The notes beneath the pieces were generated by a model that was given only the letters and a program-made list of their open reading frames with translations, ran no database searches and had not been told where the DNA came from. Positions 9,686-19,745 of a DNA stretch of 64,000 bases are shown piece after piece. Origin of the DNA: Occallatibacter sp. (GTDB lineage Bacteria; Acidobacteriota; Terriglobia; Terriglobales; Acidobacteriaceae); the NCBI GenBank assembly GCA_031296305.1, contig JARLFZ010000004.1, positions 1 through 64,000 on the forward strand. The letters run 5' to 3'. Position 1 is the first letter of the stretch. Each line of letters opens with the position of its first letter. The translations under genes and the position numbers were made by a program.

Positions 9686-9688
9686 TGA

Positions 9689-11173
<1,485 letters not shown>

Positions 11174-11179
11174 GAACGG

Positions 11180-11273
11180 GTTTCAGGTGTCAGGTTTCAG
11201 GTGCCAGTTAACTTGGTGGGTGCGCGAGCGGTTTTTCTGATCCCTGAAACCTGGAACCTGGAACCTCGCGAAA
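11180..11273. repeat. Inverted TTTCAGGTG-class word repeat in the atpD-atpC spacer
   Basis: The left arm (11180-11207) is made of TTTCAGGTG, TCAGG and CAGGTGCCAG words. The right arm (11244-11268) is CCTGAAACCTGG followed by AACCTGGAACCT, its approximate reverse complement. The same words occur in direct orientation at 37.93-37.96 kb. The stem would lie between the beta and epsilon cistrons, ending just before the AAAGG that serves atpC. Confidence 0.72.
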
Positions 11274-11280
11274 GGCATTT

Positions 11281-11727
11281 ATGGCTGAACCGACATCCAA
11301 TCAACTTCGCGTCCGTCTCGTCACGCCGGAGCGCATCCTGTTCGAGGCGGATGCCCCGGCAGTAGAGCTGCCCGCGAAGAACGGCTACATGGAAGTGCTC
11401 TACGGGCACGCGCCTCTGATGGCCGAGTTGGGCGCGGGCGACGTGCGCATTCACCAGGGCGGCATCGAATCCACCAGCCCTGAGACGACGCGCTACAACG
11501 TGAGCTGGGGATTTGTAGAAGTGCTGGGCGACCGCGTCACCATCCTGGCCAACGACGCGCTCAAGCCCGAGGAGATCGACGTCACTCGCGCCGAACAGCA
11601 GCTCGATCGCGGCGAGAATATGTGGAAAGAGGCGGGCGAAAGCGAAGAAGCCTACGACGAGGCCCTCCGCGTCATCTCCGAAGCCGAAGCCAAGATCTCG
11701 TCGGCCGCCGAGGTCGAGAAGCACTAG
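11281..11727 (+). CDS. atpC: ATP synthase F1 subunit epsilon
   Basis: A 148-residue subunit of the central stalk that can inhibit ATP hydrolysis. The N-terminal beta-sandwich opens with RVRLVTPERILFEADA and carries NGYMEVLYGHAPLMAEL, the family's conserved GxxGxLxxHxPL region. The C-terminal two-helix part (about 100-148) is rich in Glu and Ala, consistent with the mobile inhibitory helices. AAAGG sits before the ATG. Last gene of the ATP cluster; a URO-D-like gene starts 96 bases later. Confidence 0.95.
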   Translation: MAEPTSNQLRVRLVTPERILFEADAPAVELPAKNGYMEVLYGHAPLMAELGAGDVRIHQGGIESTSPETTRYNVSWGFVEVLGDRVTILANDALKPEEIDVTRAEQQLDRGENMWKEAGESEEAYDEALRVISEAEAKISSAAEVEKH

Positions 11728-11822
11728 ACTGTCGCGTCTCTCCCCCGGGGCGAAGCAAAACCGCCGCGCCTGCCCGTCGTCAGGATGCGGGCCGCTGTCC
11801 ACGCATGCGGAGAATGATCCCG

Positions 11823-13097
11823 ATGAACGTTCTCCAGGAAAATGCGGCCGGCCGGCAAAGAATTGCCGCCGCGCTCAGCCATCGCCAGCCGGACCGCGTG
11901 CCCATCGACTTCGGCGCCACCAACTGCAGCGGCATTCACATCAGTTGCGTAGCTGCCCTTCGCGATTACTACGGCCTCGAAAAGCATCCCGTTCGCGTCA
12001 GCGAGCCGGGACAGATGCTCGGCCTCATCGAAGACGATCTGATTGCCGCCATGGGCATCGACACCGTGGGCGTCTTCCCGCGCACCACGCGCTTCGGCTT
12101 TGCCAAGGACAAGTGGAAGAGCTGGCGGCTGAACGGCCTTGAAGTGCTGGTTCCCGAGGGATTCGCTGTCACCACCGCAGAGAACGGCGACACCCTGATC
12201 TATCCGCAAAGCGACCTCTCCGCGCCACCCAGCTCGCGCATGCCCGCCGGCGGTTTTTTCTTCGATAACATCATTCGCCAGGATGCCATCGACGAGGAAA
12301 AACTCAACCCCGAAGACAACCTGGAAGAATATGGCGCCATCGGGCAGCAGGATCTGGACTGGCTTGACCGCGAAACCGCCCGTGCTGCCGCGAAAGGCCT
12401 CGGTGTGGTGGCCAGTTTCGGCGGCACTGCGTTTGGTGATATCGCCAACGTTCCTGGCCCGGCTCTCCGGCACCCCAAAGGCATCCGCGACATCACCGAG
12501 TGGTATGTCTCGACCACCAGCCGCCGCGAAACCATTCACAAGATCTTCGATGGACAAAGCCGCATCGCTCTTGAGAATCTTGAGCGCATTCATGCGGCCG
12601 TGGGCGATCGCGTGCAGGCGGTTTTTCTCTGCGGCACCGACTTCGGCACGCAAACCTCCGCCTTCTGCTCCACAAAAACCTTTCAGGACCTCTACTTCCC
12701 CTACTACAAACGCGTCTGCGACTGGATCCACGCGCACACATCATGGAAAGTCCTGAAGCACTCCTGCGGCGCGGTATCAAAATTTATTCCTTCATTCATT
12801 GAGGCCGGCATCGACATTCTGAACCCGGTGCAGTGCTCCGCCACCGGCATGGACGCGGCCGAGCTGAAGGCAAACTTCGGAGATCGTATTGTCTTCTGGG
12901 GCGGCGGCGTGGACACACAGCACGTTTTGCCCTTCGGAACGGCGACAGAGGTCCGCGAGCAGGTGCTGCGCCGCTGTGAGGTCTTCGCTCCCGGCGGCGG
13001 CTTCGTCTTCAACACCATTCACAACATTCAGGCGCAGACGCCCGTCGAAAACATCGTCGCTATGATCGATGCGGTACACGAGTTCAACGGGAGATAG
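11823..13097 (+). CDS. Uroporphyrinogen decarboxylase (URO-D) family protein
   Basis: A 424-residue cytoplasmic URO-D-fold protein. The opening RQRIAAALSHRQPDRVPIDF is the family signature, and the C-terminal 'HSCGAVSKFIPSFIEAGIDI' and NPVQCSATGMD stretches, followed by a GGGVDTQHVLPF turn, are typical of the methyltransferase-like members (MtaA/CmuA relatives) rather than HemE. The His-x-Cys-Gly motif is where such proteins bind zinc to activate a thiol or corrinoid substrate. ATG 11823 was preferred over ATG 11814 because GGAGA has better spacing. It is unlikely to be the heme-pathway HemE. Substrate unknown; neighbours (ATP synthase, Acs) give no strong clue. Confidence 0.8.
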   Translation: MNVLQENAAGRQRIAAALSHRQPDRVPIDFGATNCSGIHISCVAALRDYYGLEKHPVRVSEPGQMLGLIEDDLIAAMGIDTVGVFPRTTRFGFAKDKWKSWRLNGLEVLVPEGFAVTTAENGDTLIYPQSDLSAPPSSRMPAGGFFFDNIIRQDAIDEEKLNPEDNLEEYGAIGQQDLDWLDRETARAAAKGLGVVASFGGTAFGDIANVPGPALRHPKGIRDITEWYVSTTSRRETIHKIFDGQSRIALENLERIHAAVGDRVQAVFLCGTDFGTQTSAFCSTKTFQDLYFPYYKRVCDWIHAHTSWKVLKHSCGAVSKFIPSFIEAGIDILNPVQCSATGMDAAELKANFGDRIVFWGGGVDTQHVLPFGTATEVREQVLRRCEVFAPGGGFVFNTIHNIQAQTPVENIVAMIDAVHEFNGR

Positions 13098-13260
13098 GCC
13101 TGCTCGCCCGGCAACTCGCTGCACGGCAAATCGCCCACACGAGCACTTGCCCTCCCTGCCTCCCGCCCGCTAAAGTTTGATCCGGGGCTTCTCCTGCCTG
13201 AGCACCGCGTCTCAGCGCCCCGCGGAACCCTAGTCCGTTTATTCCCTTAGAGGATCGTGC

Positions 13261-15249
13261 ATGTCTAGCTTGCCTGTATCCGTCGCCAACCAGGATATCG
13301 ATTCAACACTGCGCGAAAACCGCGTATTTCCGCCGCCGCAGGAGTTCAGCGCCAAGGCTCACATCAAGAGCCTGGAGGAGTACGAGGCGCTCTACAAGCA
13401 GTCCATAGAGGATCCCGAAAAGTTTTGGGCGGGCGTGGCGGGCGACCTGCACTGGTTTGCGCCGTGGGACAAGGTCCTGGAGTGGAATCTGCCGTGGGCC
13501 AAGTGGTTTGTGGGCGGCAAGCTGAACCTGAGTTACAACTGCGTCGACCGTCATGCGCTGGGTGAGCGGCGCAACAAGATCGCGATTGTCTGGGAGGGCG
13601 AGCCGGGCGAGGTTCGCCGGCTGACTTACGCGGAATTGCACGCCGAAGTGCAGAAGTTCGCCAACGCGCTCAAGTCGCTCGGCATCCAGAAGGGCGATCG
13701 CGTGGCAGTGTACATGGGCATGACGCCGGAGCTGGCCATTGCGCTCTTGGCCTGCGCCCGCATTGGCGCCGTGCACTCCGTCATTTTCGGCGGATTCGCC
13801 GCCAACGCCATTGCCGATCGCGTGGCCGACTCGGAGTGTGTCGCCATCCTGACGCAGGACACGAGCTACCGGCGCGGCAACGAAGTCAAACTCAAAGCAA
13901 CTGTCGACGAAGCCATGCCCGCGTGCCCCACGGTGAAGCACGTCGTGGTGTTGAAGCGCACAGGCACGCCGGTGAACATGGTGGCTGGCCGCGACCACTG
14001 GTGGCACGATCTGGTTGCGAAAGCCGCGCCGGAGTGTGCCGCCGAGCCGATGGATTCCGAGGATCCGCTCTACATCCTGTACACCTCGGGATCCACAGGA
14101 AAACCGAAGGGCCTGCTGCACACCACGGGCGGCTACGCGGTGCAGACGTACATCACCGCAAAATACGTCTTCGACCTGCGCGACGACGACATTTACTGGT
14201 GCACGGCAGACATCGGCTGGGTCACGGGACATTCTTATGTTGTCTACGGGCCTTTGCAGAACGGCGCCACAGTGCTGATGTACGAAGGCGCGCCGAATTT
14301 CCCAGATTTTTCGCGCTTCTGGAAAATCATCGACGACCACAAGGTGACCATTTTCTATACCGCGCCCACGGCCATCCGCGCGTTCATCAAGTGGGGCGAT
14401 GAGTTTGTCACGAAGTTCAAGCTCGACTCGCTGCGCCTGCTGGGAACTGTTGGAGAGCCAATCAATCCCGAGGCGTGGATGTGGTACCGCGAGAAGATCG
14501 GCCACAACCGCTGCCCGATTGTGGACACGTGGTGGCAGACCGAGACGGGCGCGATCCTGATTGCGCCGATTCCGGGCGCAGTGCCCACCAAGCCTGGCTC
14601 GGCGACGCGGCCCTTCTTCGGCATTCAGCCGGAAGTTGTGACGAAGCCCGATGCGAACGGCCATTTTGAAACGGTTCCGGCGGGCCACGGTGGGCTGCTG
14701 GTGGTGCGCAAGCCCTGGCCCTCGATGGCGCGCACCATTTACGGCGACCCCGAGCGCTATCAAAAGACTTATTGGTCCGATGTGCCGGGCTGCTACTTCA
14801 CCGGCGACGGCGCGCGCCAGGACCCCGACGGCTATTTCTGGCTGATGGGCCGTGTAGACGACGTGATCAACGTGAGCGGCCATCGGCTGGGAACCATGGA
14901 AGTCGAGTCCGCGCTCGTCGCCCATCCAAAAGTCGCCGAGGCCGCAGTGGTGGGGCGCCCGGACGATCTGAAAGGTCAGGCGATTGCGGCGTTCGTGACT
15001 CTCGAGCACGGCAACACACCCAACGACGCCCTGAAAGACGAGCTGCGCAAATGGGTGACAAAAGAAATCGGCGCTCTCGCGCGGCCCGACGATATTCGCT
15101 TCACCGAAGCGCTCCCCAAAACCCGCAGCGGCAAAATCATGCGCCGCTTGCTGCGCGATCTGGCCACGCATGGCGAGATTAAGGGCGACGTCACCACGCT
15201 TGAAGATTTCACCGTCATTGCCAAGCTGCGCGAAGCGGAAGAGGGCTGA
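13261..15249 (+). CDS. acsA: Acetyl-CoA synthetase (AMP-forming)
   Basis: A 662-residue cytoplasmic enzyme that activates acetate with ATP and CoA through acetyl-AMP. The adenylate-forming P-loop [11 protein letters not shown] is at 274-284, the acetate-pocket region [11 protein letters not shown] is intact (Trp in the position that restricts the pocket to short acids), and TRSGKIMRR near the C-terminus carries Lys625, the residue controlled by acetylation in this family. Length is normal (about 650). The start ATG 13261 gives the usual N-terminal ACAS extension. It stands alone, 163 bases after the URO-D-like gene, and feeds acetyl-CoA to central metabolism. Confidence 0.96.
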   Translation: MSSLPVSVANQDIDSTLRENRVFPPPQEFSAKAHIKSLEEYEALYKQSIEDPEKFWAGVAGDLHWFAPWDKVLEWNLPWAKWFVGGKLNLSYNCVDRHALGERRNKIAIVWEGEPGEVRRLTYAELHAEVQKFANALKSLGIQKGDRVAVYMGMTPELAIALLACARIGAVHSVIFGGFAANAIADRVADSECVAILTQDTSYRRGNEVKLKATVDEAMPACPTVKHVVVLKRTGTPVNMVAGRDHWWHDLVAKAAPECAAEPMDSEDPLYILYTSGSTGKPKGLLHTTGGYAVQTYITAKYVFDLRDDDIYWCTADIGWVTGHSYVVYGPLQNGATVLMYEGAPNFPDFSRFWKIIDDHKVTIFYTAPTAIRAFIKWGDEFVTKFKLDSLRLLGTVGEPINPEAWMWYREKIGHNRCPIVDTWWQTETGAILIAPIPGAVPTKPGSATRPFFGIQPEVVTKPDANGHFETVPAGHGGLLVVRKPWPSMARTIYGDPERYQKTYWSDVPGCYFTGDGARQDPDGYFWLMGRVDDVINVSGHRLGTMEVESALVAHPKVAEAAVVGRPDDLKGQAIAAFVTLEHGNTPNDALKDELRKWVTKEIGALARPDDIRFTEALPKTRSGKIMRRLLRDLATHGEIKGDVTTLEDFTVIAKLREAEEG

Positions 15250-15271
15250 TTCTCATCCTGGAGATGCACGC

Positions 15272-15700
15272 ATGACCGATTCCAACAAAGTTGTGATTAA
15301 GGCATTCCTTGAAGATGTCATCAACCAGGGCCGGCTCGAGCGTGCCAACGATCTGGTGAAAGAAGATTTTGTGGAACTCGATCCGCTTCCCGGGCAGCAG
15401 CAGGGAAGGGAAGGCCTGAAGGCGGTCATTCATGCTCTACGCTCGGCGTTCCCTGATATGCACTGGGTGGTAAAGGAAATGGTGGCCGAGGGGCAGAAGG
15501 TTGTTACGCGGTTCGTGTGGACCGGCGCCCATCGCGGCGTATTCCTTGGAATTCCAGCTACAGGCAGGAGCGTCGAAGTGAAAGGCGTGGTCATCGACCG
15601 CCTGGAAGATGGCAAAATGGCAGACAGCCGCATCCTGATGGACACCCTGGGCTTGATGCAGCAGCTTGGCGTGATTCCCGCGCCTCCGCCGGGAGGTTGA
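15272..15700 (+). CDS. SnoaL-like / ester-cyclase family small protein
   Basis: A 142-residue NTF2-fold protein of the SnoaL-like polyketide-cyclase group. Signs are the helix NKVVIKAFLEDVINQGRLER, the 'FVELDPLPGQQQGREGLKAV' loop, FPDMHWVVKEMVAEGQKVVTR and FLGIPATGRSVEVKGV, which is the standard family C-terminal half. Such proteins are small hydrolases, isomerases or uncharacterised binders. The ATG at 15272 lies 22 bases after acsA on the same strand, so it is probably co-transcribed. The substrate cannot be told. Confidence 0.78.
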   Translation: MTDSNKVVIKAFLEDVINQGRLERANDLVKEDFVELDPLPGQQQGREGLKAVIHALRSAFPDMHWVVKEMVAEGQKVVTRFVWTGAHRGVFLGIPATGRSVEVKGVVIDRLEDGKMADSRILMDTLGLMQQLGVIPAPPPGG

Positions 15701-15753
15701 CGGGAATTGTCATCCGCATCGGGCGTACAATATGACCCACGGAGTATTGCGCC

Positions 15754-16266
15754 ATGGCTGCACAGCCTTCCCTCATCCCGGTCGAAGAGTATCTGAGGAC
15801 AACTTCGGATCCCGACTGCGAGTATGTCGATGGTGTGATCGAGGAGCGCCCGGTGGGAGAGTACGATCACGCAACCTGGCAAGCGATTCTGGTTGCCTTC
15901 TTTACAGTCCGGCAGAGTGAGTTGGGCATCTTGGCGCGACCCGAATTGCGCATGCGGGTTGCTCATCATCGCTTCCGCGTGCCTGACGTAACCCTCCTGA
16001 GCCGCCAAGCTCCGCGAGAGCAGATCATTACCCATGCGCCACTCGCCGTGTTCGAAATTCTTTCGCCGGAAGATACGATGGCTCGGATGCTGGAGAAACT
16101 CGCCGATTATGAGCGGATGGGTGTAGCCGCAATCTGGGTGATCGAACCGACGAAACAGGTGTATTACCGGTTTCAGGCGGGGCAGCTAACTCCGGACACG
16201 ACGTTCTCGCTGCCGGGCACTTCCTACACGGTTCCCTTCGCCGAAATCGCCGCGCTCGCTCAGTAA
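15754..16266 (+). CDS. Uma2-family (DUF820) PD-(D/E)XK nuclease-fold protein
   Basis: A 170-residue Uma2-type protein. The pattern VEEYLRTTSDPDCEYVDGVIEER, then RMRVAHHRFRVPDV and FEILSPEDTMARMLEKLADYERMGVAAIWVIEP follows the family closely, with Asp in RVPDV, Glu in FEILSP and Lys in EKLADY as the likely nuclease-fold residues. These proteins are abundant in cyanobacteria and some Acidobacteriota; their biological role is unknown. TACAAT (15726-15731) 22 bases before the start could be a -10 element without a clear -35. Stands alone. Confidence 0.85.
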   Translation: MAAQPSLIPVEEYLRTTSDPDCEYVDGVIEERPVGEYDHATWQAILVAFFTVRQSELGILARPELRMRVAHHRFRVPDVTLLSRQAPREQIITHAPLAVFEILSPEDTMARMLEKLADYERMGVAAIWVIEPTKQVYYRFQAGQLTPDTTFSLPGTSYTVPFAEIAALAQ

Positions 16267-16289
16267 AGGCTTCGCGCCTTTCCCCTCCC

Positions 16290-16295
16290 TATAAT
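16290..16295 (+). promoter_or_regulatory. Perfect -10 hexamer upstream of the EfpL-like gene
   Basis: TATAAT at 16290-16295 is a perfect sigma-70 -10 element, 71 bases before the start codon of the EF-P paralogue. No good -35 lies 16-18 bases upstream, so this is only a candidate. Confidence 0.35.
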
Positions 16296-16366
16296 GGGTA
16301 AGGATTGGCAGAGCGCTCCGCGCTCGTTGCCACATCGACCTTTCTATTTGGGGAATTGGGGAACGC

Positions 16367-16939
16367 ATGGCTGCACTGTTAGAAGCGATCGAAGTAAAGC
16401 GCAAGATGGTTTTTGAGTTTGAAGGCACACCGTATTACTGCCTGGAGGCGGAGGTTTCCACGCCCACGGCTCGCGGCGGCCAGACTCTCGTCCGCCTGAA
16501 GATGCGCAATCTGCTGACGCGCGCCGTATTCGACAAGACATTTAAAGCCGGCGAGAAATTCAAGGAGCCGGACCTCGAGCTTGTCGAGTCGTCTTACCTT
16601 TACAGCGATGGAGACGGCTCCTATTTTCTCGACCAGCAGAGCTTCGATACGCACACGCTCTCGCCGAGCATGGTGGGCGACGCGCTGGACTTTCTGGTGG
16701 AGGGAGCGCTGATTCAGTTGCACAAATTCAACGGCAACCCCATCGGGTTGCAATTGCCGGCCCAGGTCGAGCTGAAAGTCGCGTACTCCGAGCCGGGAGC
16801 GCGCGGCAACACGTCGGGCGACGTGACCAAACTCGCCCGGCTCGAGACCGGCCTCGAGATCAAGGTTCCCCTCTACATTCAGGAGGGCGAGAAGGTGCGG
16901 GTCTACACCGAAACCAGGGAGTTCGCCGGCCGTGCGTGA
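16367..16939 (+). CDS. efpL: EF-P paralogue of the YeiP/EfpL type
   Basis: A 190-residue three-domain translation factor that binds the ribosomal E site next to the P-site tRNA and relieves stalling at proline-containing sequences. It resembles E. coli YeiP (recently renamed EfpL), also 190 residues, rather than canonical EF-P: the loop that reaches the peptidyl-transferase centre reads TPTARGGQ (residues 32-39), two residues longer than the PGKGQ loop of EF-P and with Arg36 instead of the modified lysine. The C-terminal OB domain (QLPAQVELKV, ARLETGLEIKVPLYIQEGEKVRV) is typical. As recalled for this subfamily, no post-translational modification of the loop is needed. No EarP, EpmA/B or other EF-P modification gene is nearby. 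Subfamily call is from remembered motifs. Confidence 0.85.
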   Translation: MAALLEAIEVKRKMVFEFEGTPYYCLEAEVSTPTARGGQTLVRLKMRNLLTRAVFDKTFKAGEKFKEPDLELVESSYLYSDGDGSYFLDQQSFDTHTLSPSMVGDALDFLVEGALIQLHKFNGNPIGLQLPAQVELKVAYSEPGARGNTSGDVTKLARLETGLEIKVPLYIQEGEKVRVYTETREFAGRA

Positions 16940-16941
16940 AC

Positions 16942-16959
16942 GGCAATTTCCCAATTGCC
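16942..16959 (+). terminator. Hairpin directly after the EfpL-like gene
   Basis: GGCAATT-TCCC-AATTGCC is a perfect 7-pair stem starting two bases after the stop codon. A T-rich stretch (CATTTTTCG) comes only 12 bases later, so it is a weak intrinsic terminator candidate. Confidence 0.4.
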
Positions 16960-17157
16960 TCAGAGAAGCGCATTTTTCGCCGGACTGTGACGCAATCAAC
17001 GACGCATTGCTCGCATTTGCACGGGGCTGCAATCCTTGATTGCTCATTTTGGGAATCTCGTTGGTAGTGGCCAAAAAGAGACAAAGTAACCGTGAAAGCG
17101 GCAGATTGCTTCCGCTAATTCGTAATCTGTTGCGCCTATTCTGCCGTCAATTCATAT

Positions 17158-17415
17158 GTGAGCACTGCGATCGAAGTCCGTTACCGCTGCCCTTGTTGCG
17201 GATATAAGACGCTCGAAGCGCCCGGCACCCTGCAATTATGCCCCGTCTGCTGGTGGGAGGATGACGGGCAGGAAGATGAGGACGCGTTGGAAGTTCGATT
17301 TACTGTGAACGGCCAACTGAGCCTGAACCAGGCCCGCACCAATTACACCCATTTTGGCGCGGCGCATCCACGTTTTCTACCTTACGTTCGTAAGCCCCAG
17401 GGCGCAGAACAGTAA
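17158..17415 (+). CDS. Small CPCC cysteine-rich zinc-ribbon protein
   Basis: An 85-residue protein with two metal-binding pairs, CPCC (residues 11-14) and CPVCWWEDDG (28-37), the signature of the Cys-rich CPCC family. The C-terminal part NGQLSLNQARTNYTHFGA is also shared by family members. Function is unknown; some members sit beside toxin-immunity or DNA-associated genes, but no such context is visible here. The start is GTG at 17158; an overlapping ATG runs straight into a stop. The 218 bases before it hold no gene I can support. Confidence 0.75.
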   Translation: MSTAIEVRYRCPCCGYKTLEAPGTLQLCPVCWWEDDGQEDEDALEVRFTVNGQLSLNQARTNYTHFGAAHPRFLPYVRKPQGAEQ

Positions 17416-17581
17416 CGTGCCTTTGACGGTCCCTTCGTGCTTCCGAGTCGCTCCTCTGGTTTGACCCCTCCAGCAAAGCCCCGTACCATAAAAGCAGGGA
17501 TTCCTCAGGCCAAACGGCGCTGAATCGCCTTAGAGGCAGCCGTGGCCGCATGAACTACGGCGCAAGCCCGGAAGGTACATT

Positions 17582-18979
17582 TTGACCACCAGCAGCACCC
17601 TCGAAAACAACTCCGAAACGGCTGAACCCCAGCACACTCACGATCACGCCGAAGAAGCTCACGATCACGACCATGCCCACGGCCCGGTCCTGAACCCCGA
17701 TTGCACGCGCGAGCTGGTCATCGATGTGCCCGCGGAAGAAGTTTCCCGTGCGTGGGCCACTGTGGCCGCAAATTACCGCAAATACGCCAAGATCCCCGGT
17801 TTCCGTGCTGGCAAGGTGCCGGAATCGGTGGTCCGCCGGCGCTTTGGGGCGGAAATCCGCAAGGAAGTCATCGACAGCCTGCTACCGGAGCGGTTCAACA
17901 AGGGCGTTGCTGATCTCGGCATTCGTCCCGTCGGCCAGCCTCAGGTGACCGAGCTTACGGTGGACGAAGGCCAGCCGCTGCATGTGAAGGCGGTCTTCGA
18001 ATACCTTCCCTCCTTCTCGATCGATGGCTACAAGGACGTGACGGTGGCCAAGCCATCCGTTGAAGTCTCGGATGAGGAGTTCAAGCACGAGGTCGATCAT
18101 CTTCGCGACTCGCGCGCGACCATTGAGCCTGTCGAAGAAGATCGCGCGCTTGTCGACGGCGACTGGGCGCAGATCAGCTACAAGGGCGAAATCCAGAAAG
18201 ACGCAACCGAAGCCGCGGCTGAAGGTGCTGCCGAAGAGCAGCCCGTCAGCGGCGAAGACACGCTGGTCGAGATCGGTGGCAAGGATACGGTGGACGCTTT
18301 CAACAGCGCCCTGCGCGGCGCCAAGCCGGGCCAGGAGCTGAAGGTGGAAGTGATCTACCCGGCCGATTACGCGGAGTCGAAGCTGGCCGGCAAGACCGTT
18401 GCGTACGAAGTGACGGTGAAGGGCATCAAGAAGCGCATTCTGCCCGAACTGAACGACGAATTCGCCAAGGAACTCGGCCACTACGAGAGCTACGCCGATC
18501 TTGAGAAGAGCGTCCGTGAGTACATGGAGAATCGCAAGCGCCGCAGCGTAGAGTCTGAAACCAAAGATCGGCTGTTCGCGGCACTGAGTGAGAAGTTCAC
18601 GTTCGCGGTTCCTGAATCGCTGGTGCAGGATCAGATTGACACGCGTCTGGAACGCGGATTGCGCGCCCTCGCCGCGCAGGGCATGTCGTCTGAGCAAATG
18701 CGCAAGCTGGACTTTGCGCGGCTGCGCGCCGCACAGCGTGACAGCGCTGTGGCCGAAGTGAAAGCCAATGTCCTTCTCGATCGCATCGCCGGAGAAGAAA
18801 ACATTACCGTGAGCGAAGAGGAAATGGACAAGGAGTTGCAGATCGCTGCGATTCAATCTCGCGAGCCGCTCGATGCCCTGAAAGTACGATTGACCAAAGA
18901 AGGTGGACTGGCTAGGATCGGGGAGCAGTTAAGACGGGAAAAGACTGCGTCGATTTTGTACGAGCGTTTGCCGGCGTAG
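17582..18979 (+). CDS. tig: Trigger factor (ribosome-associated chaperone)
   Basis: A 465-residue chaperone that binds nascent chains at the ribosome exit tunnel. The ribosome-binding signature appears as IPGFRAGKVPESVVRRRFG. A middle FKBP-like domain (about 190-290, with DTLVEIGG and NSALRGAKPGQELKVEV) carries an Ala/Glu-rich insert, and the helical C-terminal arms follow. Residues 19-34 form a His/Asp/Glu-rich tail (HTHDHAEEAHDHDHAHG) that is not part of the usual fold and could bind metal. The start is TTG at 17582 with GGAAGG 7 bases upstream. First gene of a tig-clpP-clpX block. Confidence 0.95.
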   Translation: MTTSSTLENNSETAEPQHTHDHAEEAHDHDHAHGPVLNPDCTRELVIDVPAEEVSRAWATVAANYRKYAKIPGFRAGKVPESVVRRRFGAEIRKEVIDSLLPERFNKGVADLGIRPVGQPQVTELTVDEGQPLHVKAVFEYLPSFSIDGYKDVTVAKPSVEVSDEEFKHEVDHLRDSRATIEPVEEDRALVDGDWAQISYKGEIQKDATEAAAEGAAEEQPVSGEDTLVEIGGKDTVDAFNSALRGAKPGQELKVEVIYPADYAESKLAGKTVAYEVTVKGIKKRILPELNDEFAKELGHYESYADLEKSVREYMENRKRRSVESETKDRLFAALSEKFTFAVPESLVQDQIDTRLERGLRALAAQGMSSEQMRKLDFARLRAAQRDSAVAEVKANVLLDRIAGEENITVSEEEMDKELQIAAIQSREPLDALKVRLTKEGGLARIGEQLRREKTASILYERLPA

Positions 18980-19045
18980 GGAAGCGCGAACGAATCGGAT
19001 TTAGGCGCTTGAACATTGAAGAAAACTGCCTGGACAGGCACGAAC

Positions 19046-19082
19046 AAAGCTGAAAGCTGAAAGCTGGAGGCTAGGAGCTAGC
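19046..19082 (+). repeat. AGCTGAAAGCTG-class repeat before clpP
   Basis: Three consecutive AAAGCTG units are followed by GAGGCTAGGAGCTAGC, a degenerate continuation of the same word. It ends only 5 bases before the clpP start codon and occupies the place where a ribosome-binding site would be; the purine-rich GGAGGCTAGGAGC within it may itself serve as one. Related to the copies at 4653 and 38665. Confidence 0.6.
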
Positions 19083-19087
19083 AATTC

Positions 19088-19678
19088 ATGGCATTGGTTC
19101 CCATGGTGGTAGAGCAGACGAGCCGGGGCGAGCGCGCCTACGACATTTACTCCCGTCTGCTACGCGACAATATTATCTTTCTTGGTACGCCGATCGACGA
19201 CCAGATCGCCAATCTCGTCGTTGCCCAGATGCTTTTTCTGCAGGGTGAGGATCCCGAAAAAGACATTTCGCTGTACATCAATTCTCCGGGCGGCTCTATC
19301 ACCGCGGGCCTGGCAATTTACGACACCATGCAGTTCATCAAGAACAAAGTGGTGACGTATTGCATCGGCCAGGCGGCGAGCATGGGCGCGTTTCTGCTGC
19401 TGGCAGGAGAAAAGGGAAAGCGCTTTGCGCTGCCCAATTCGCGCATTTTGATTCATCAGCCGTCGATGGGCGGATTGAGCGGCCAGGCCACCGACATCGA
19501 CATTCATGCGCGCGAGATTCTGCGCATTCGCGAGATCACCAACAATTTGATAGCCCGCCACACCGGCCAGCCGCTGGAACGCATTGAGCGCGACGTGGAG
19601 CGGGACTTCATCATGAACGCGGAACAGGCCAAGGAATACGGAATTGTGGACGAGATTATCGATCGTCCGCGCACGTAG
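19088..19678 (+). CDS. clpP: ATP-dependent Clp protease proteolytic subunit
   Basis: A 196-residue serine peptidase that forms the tetradecameric ClpP barrel. Catalytic Ser98 (GQAASMGA), His123 (LIHQPS) and an Asp in IERDVERD (about residue 170) are present, as is the SPGGS substrate-binding loop. Only a few residues precede the mature family start. It lies 108 bases after tig, with a repeat in between, and 67 bases before its ATPase partner clpX. Degrades proteins unfolded and delivered by ClpX. Confidence 0.97.
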   Translation: MALVPMVVEQTSRGERAYDIYSRLLRDNIIFLGTPIDDQIANLVVAQMLFLQGEDPEKDISLYINSPGGSITAGLAIYDTMQFIKNKVVTYCIGQAASMGAFLLLAGEKGKRFALPNSRILIHQPSMGGLSGQATDIDIHAREILRIREITNNLIARHTGQPLERIERDVERDFIMNAEQAKEYGIVDEIIDRPRT

Positions 19679-19745
19679 CAGCACCGGGATAATTAGATTA
19701 CACTCGACAATGTGCGGGTGGGGTAATTTTGGGGGAGCGAACTAA

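Noticed and set aside
13303-15171. Minus-strand open frame of 622 codons opposite acsA
   Set aside because: It is the antisense of a highly conserved gene; its product is His/Arg/Val-rich without any domain, which is expected from GC-rich codon bias.
16367-16939. Considered canonical elongation factor P
   Set aside because: The loop lacks the modified lysine, is two residues longer and matches YeiP/EfpL more closely.
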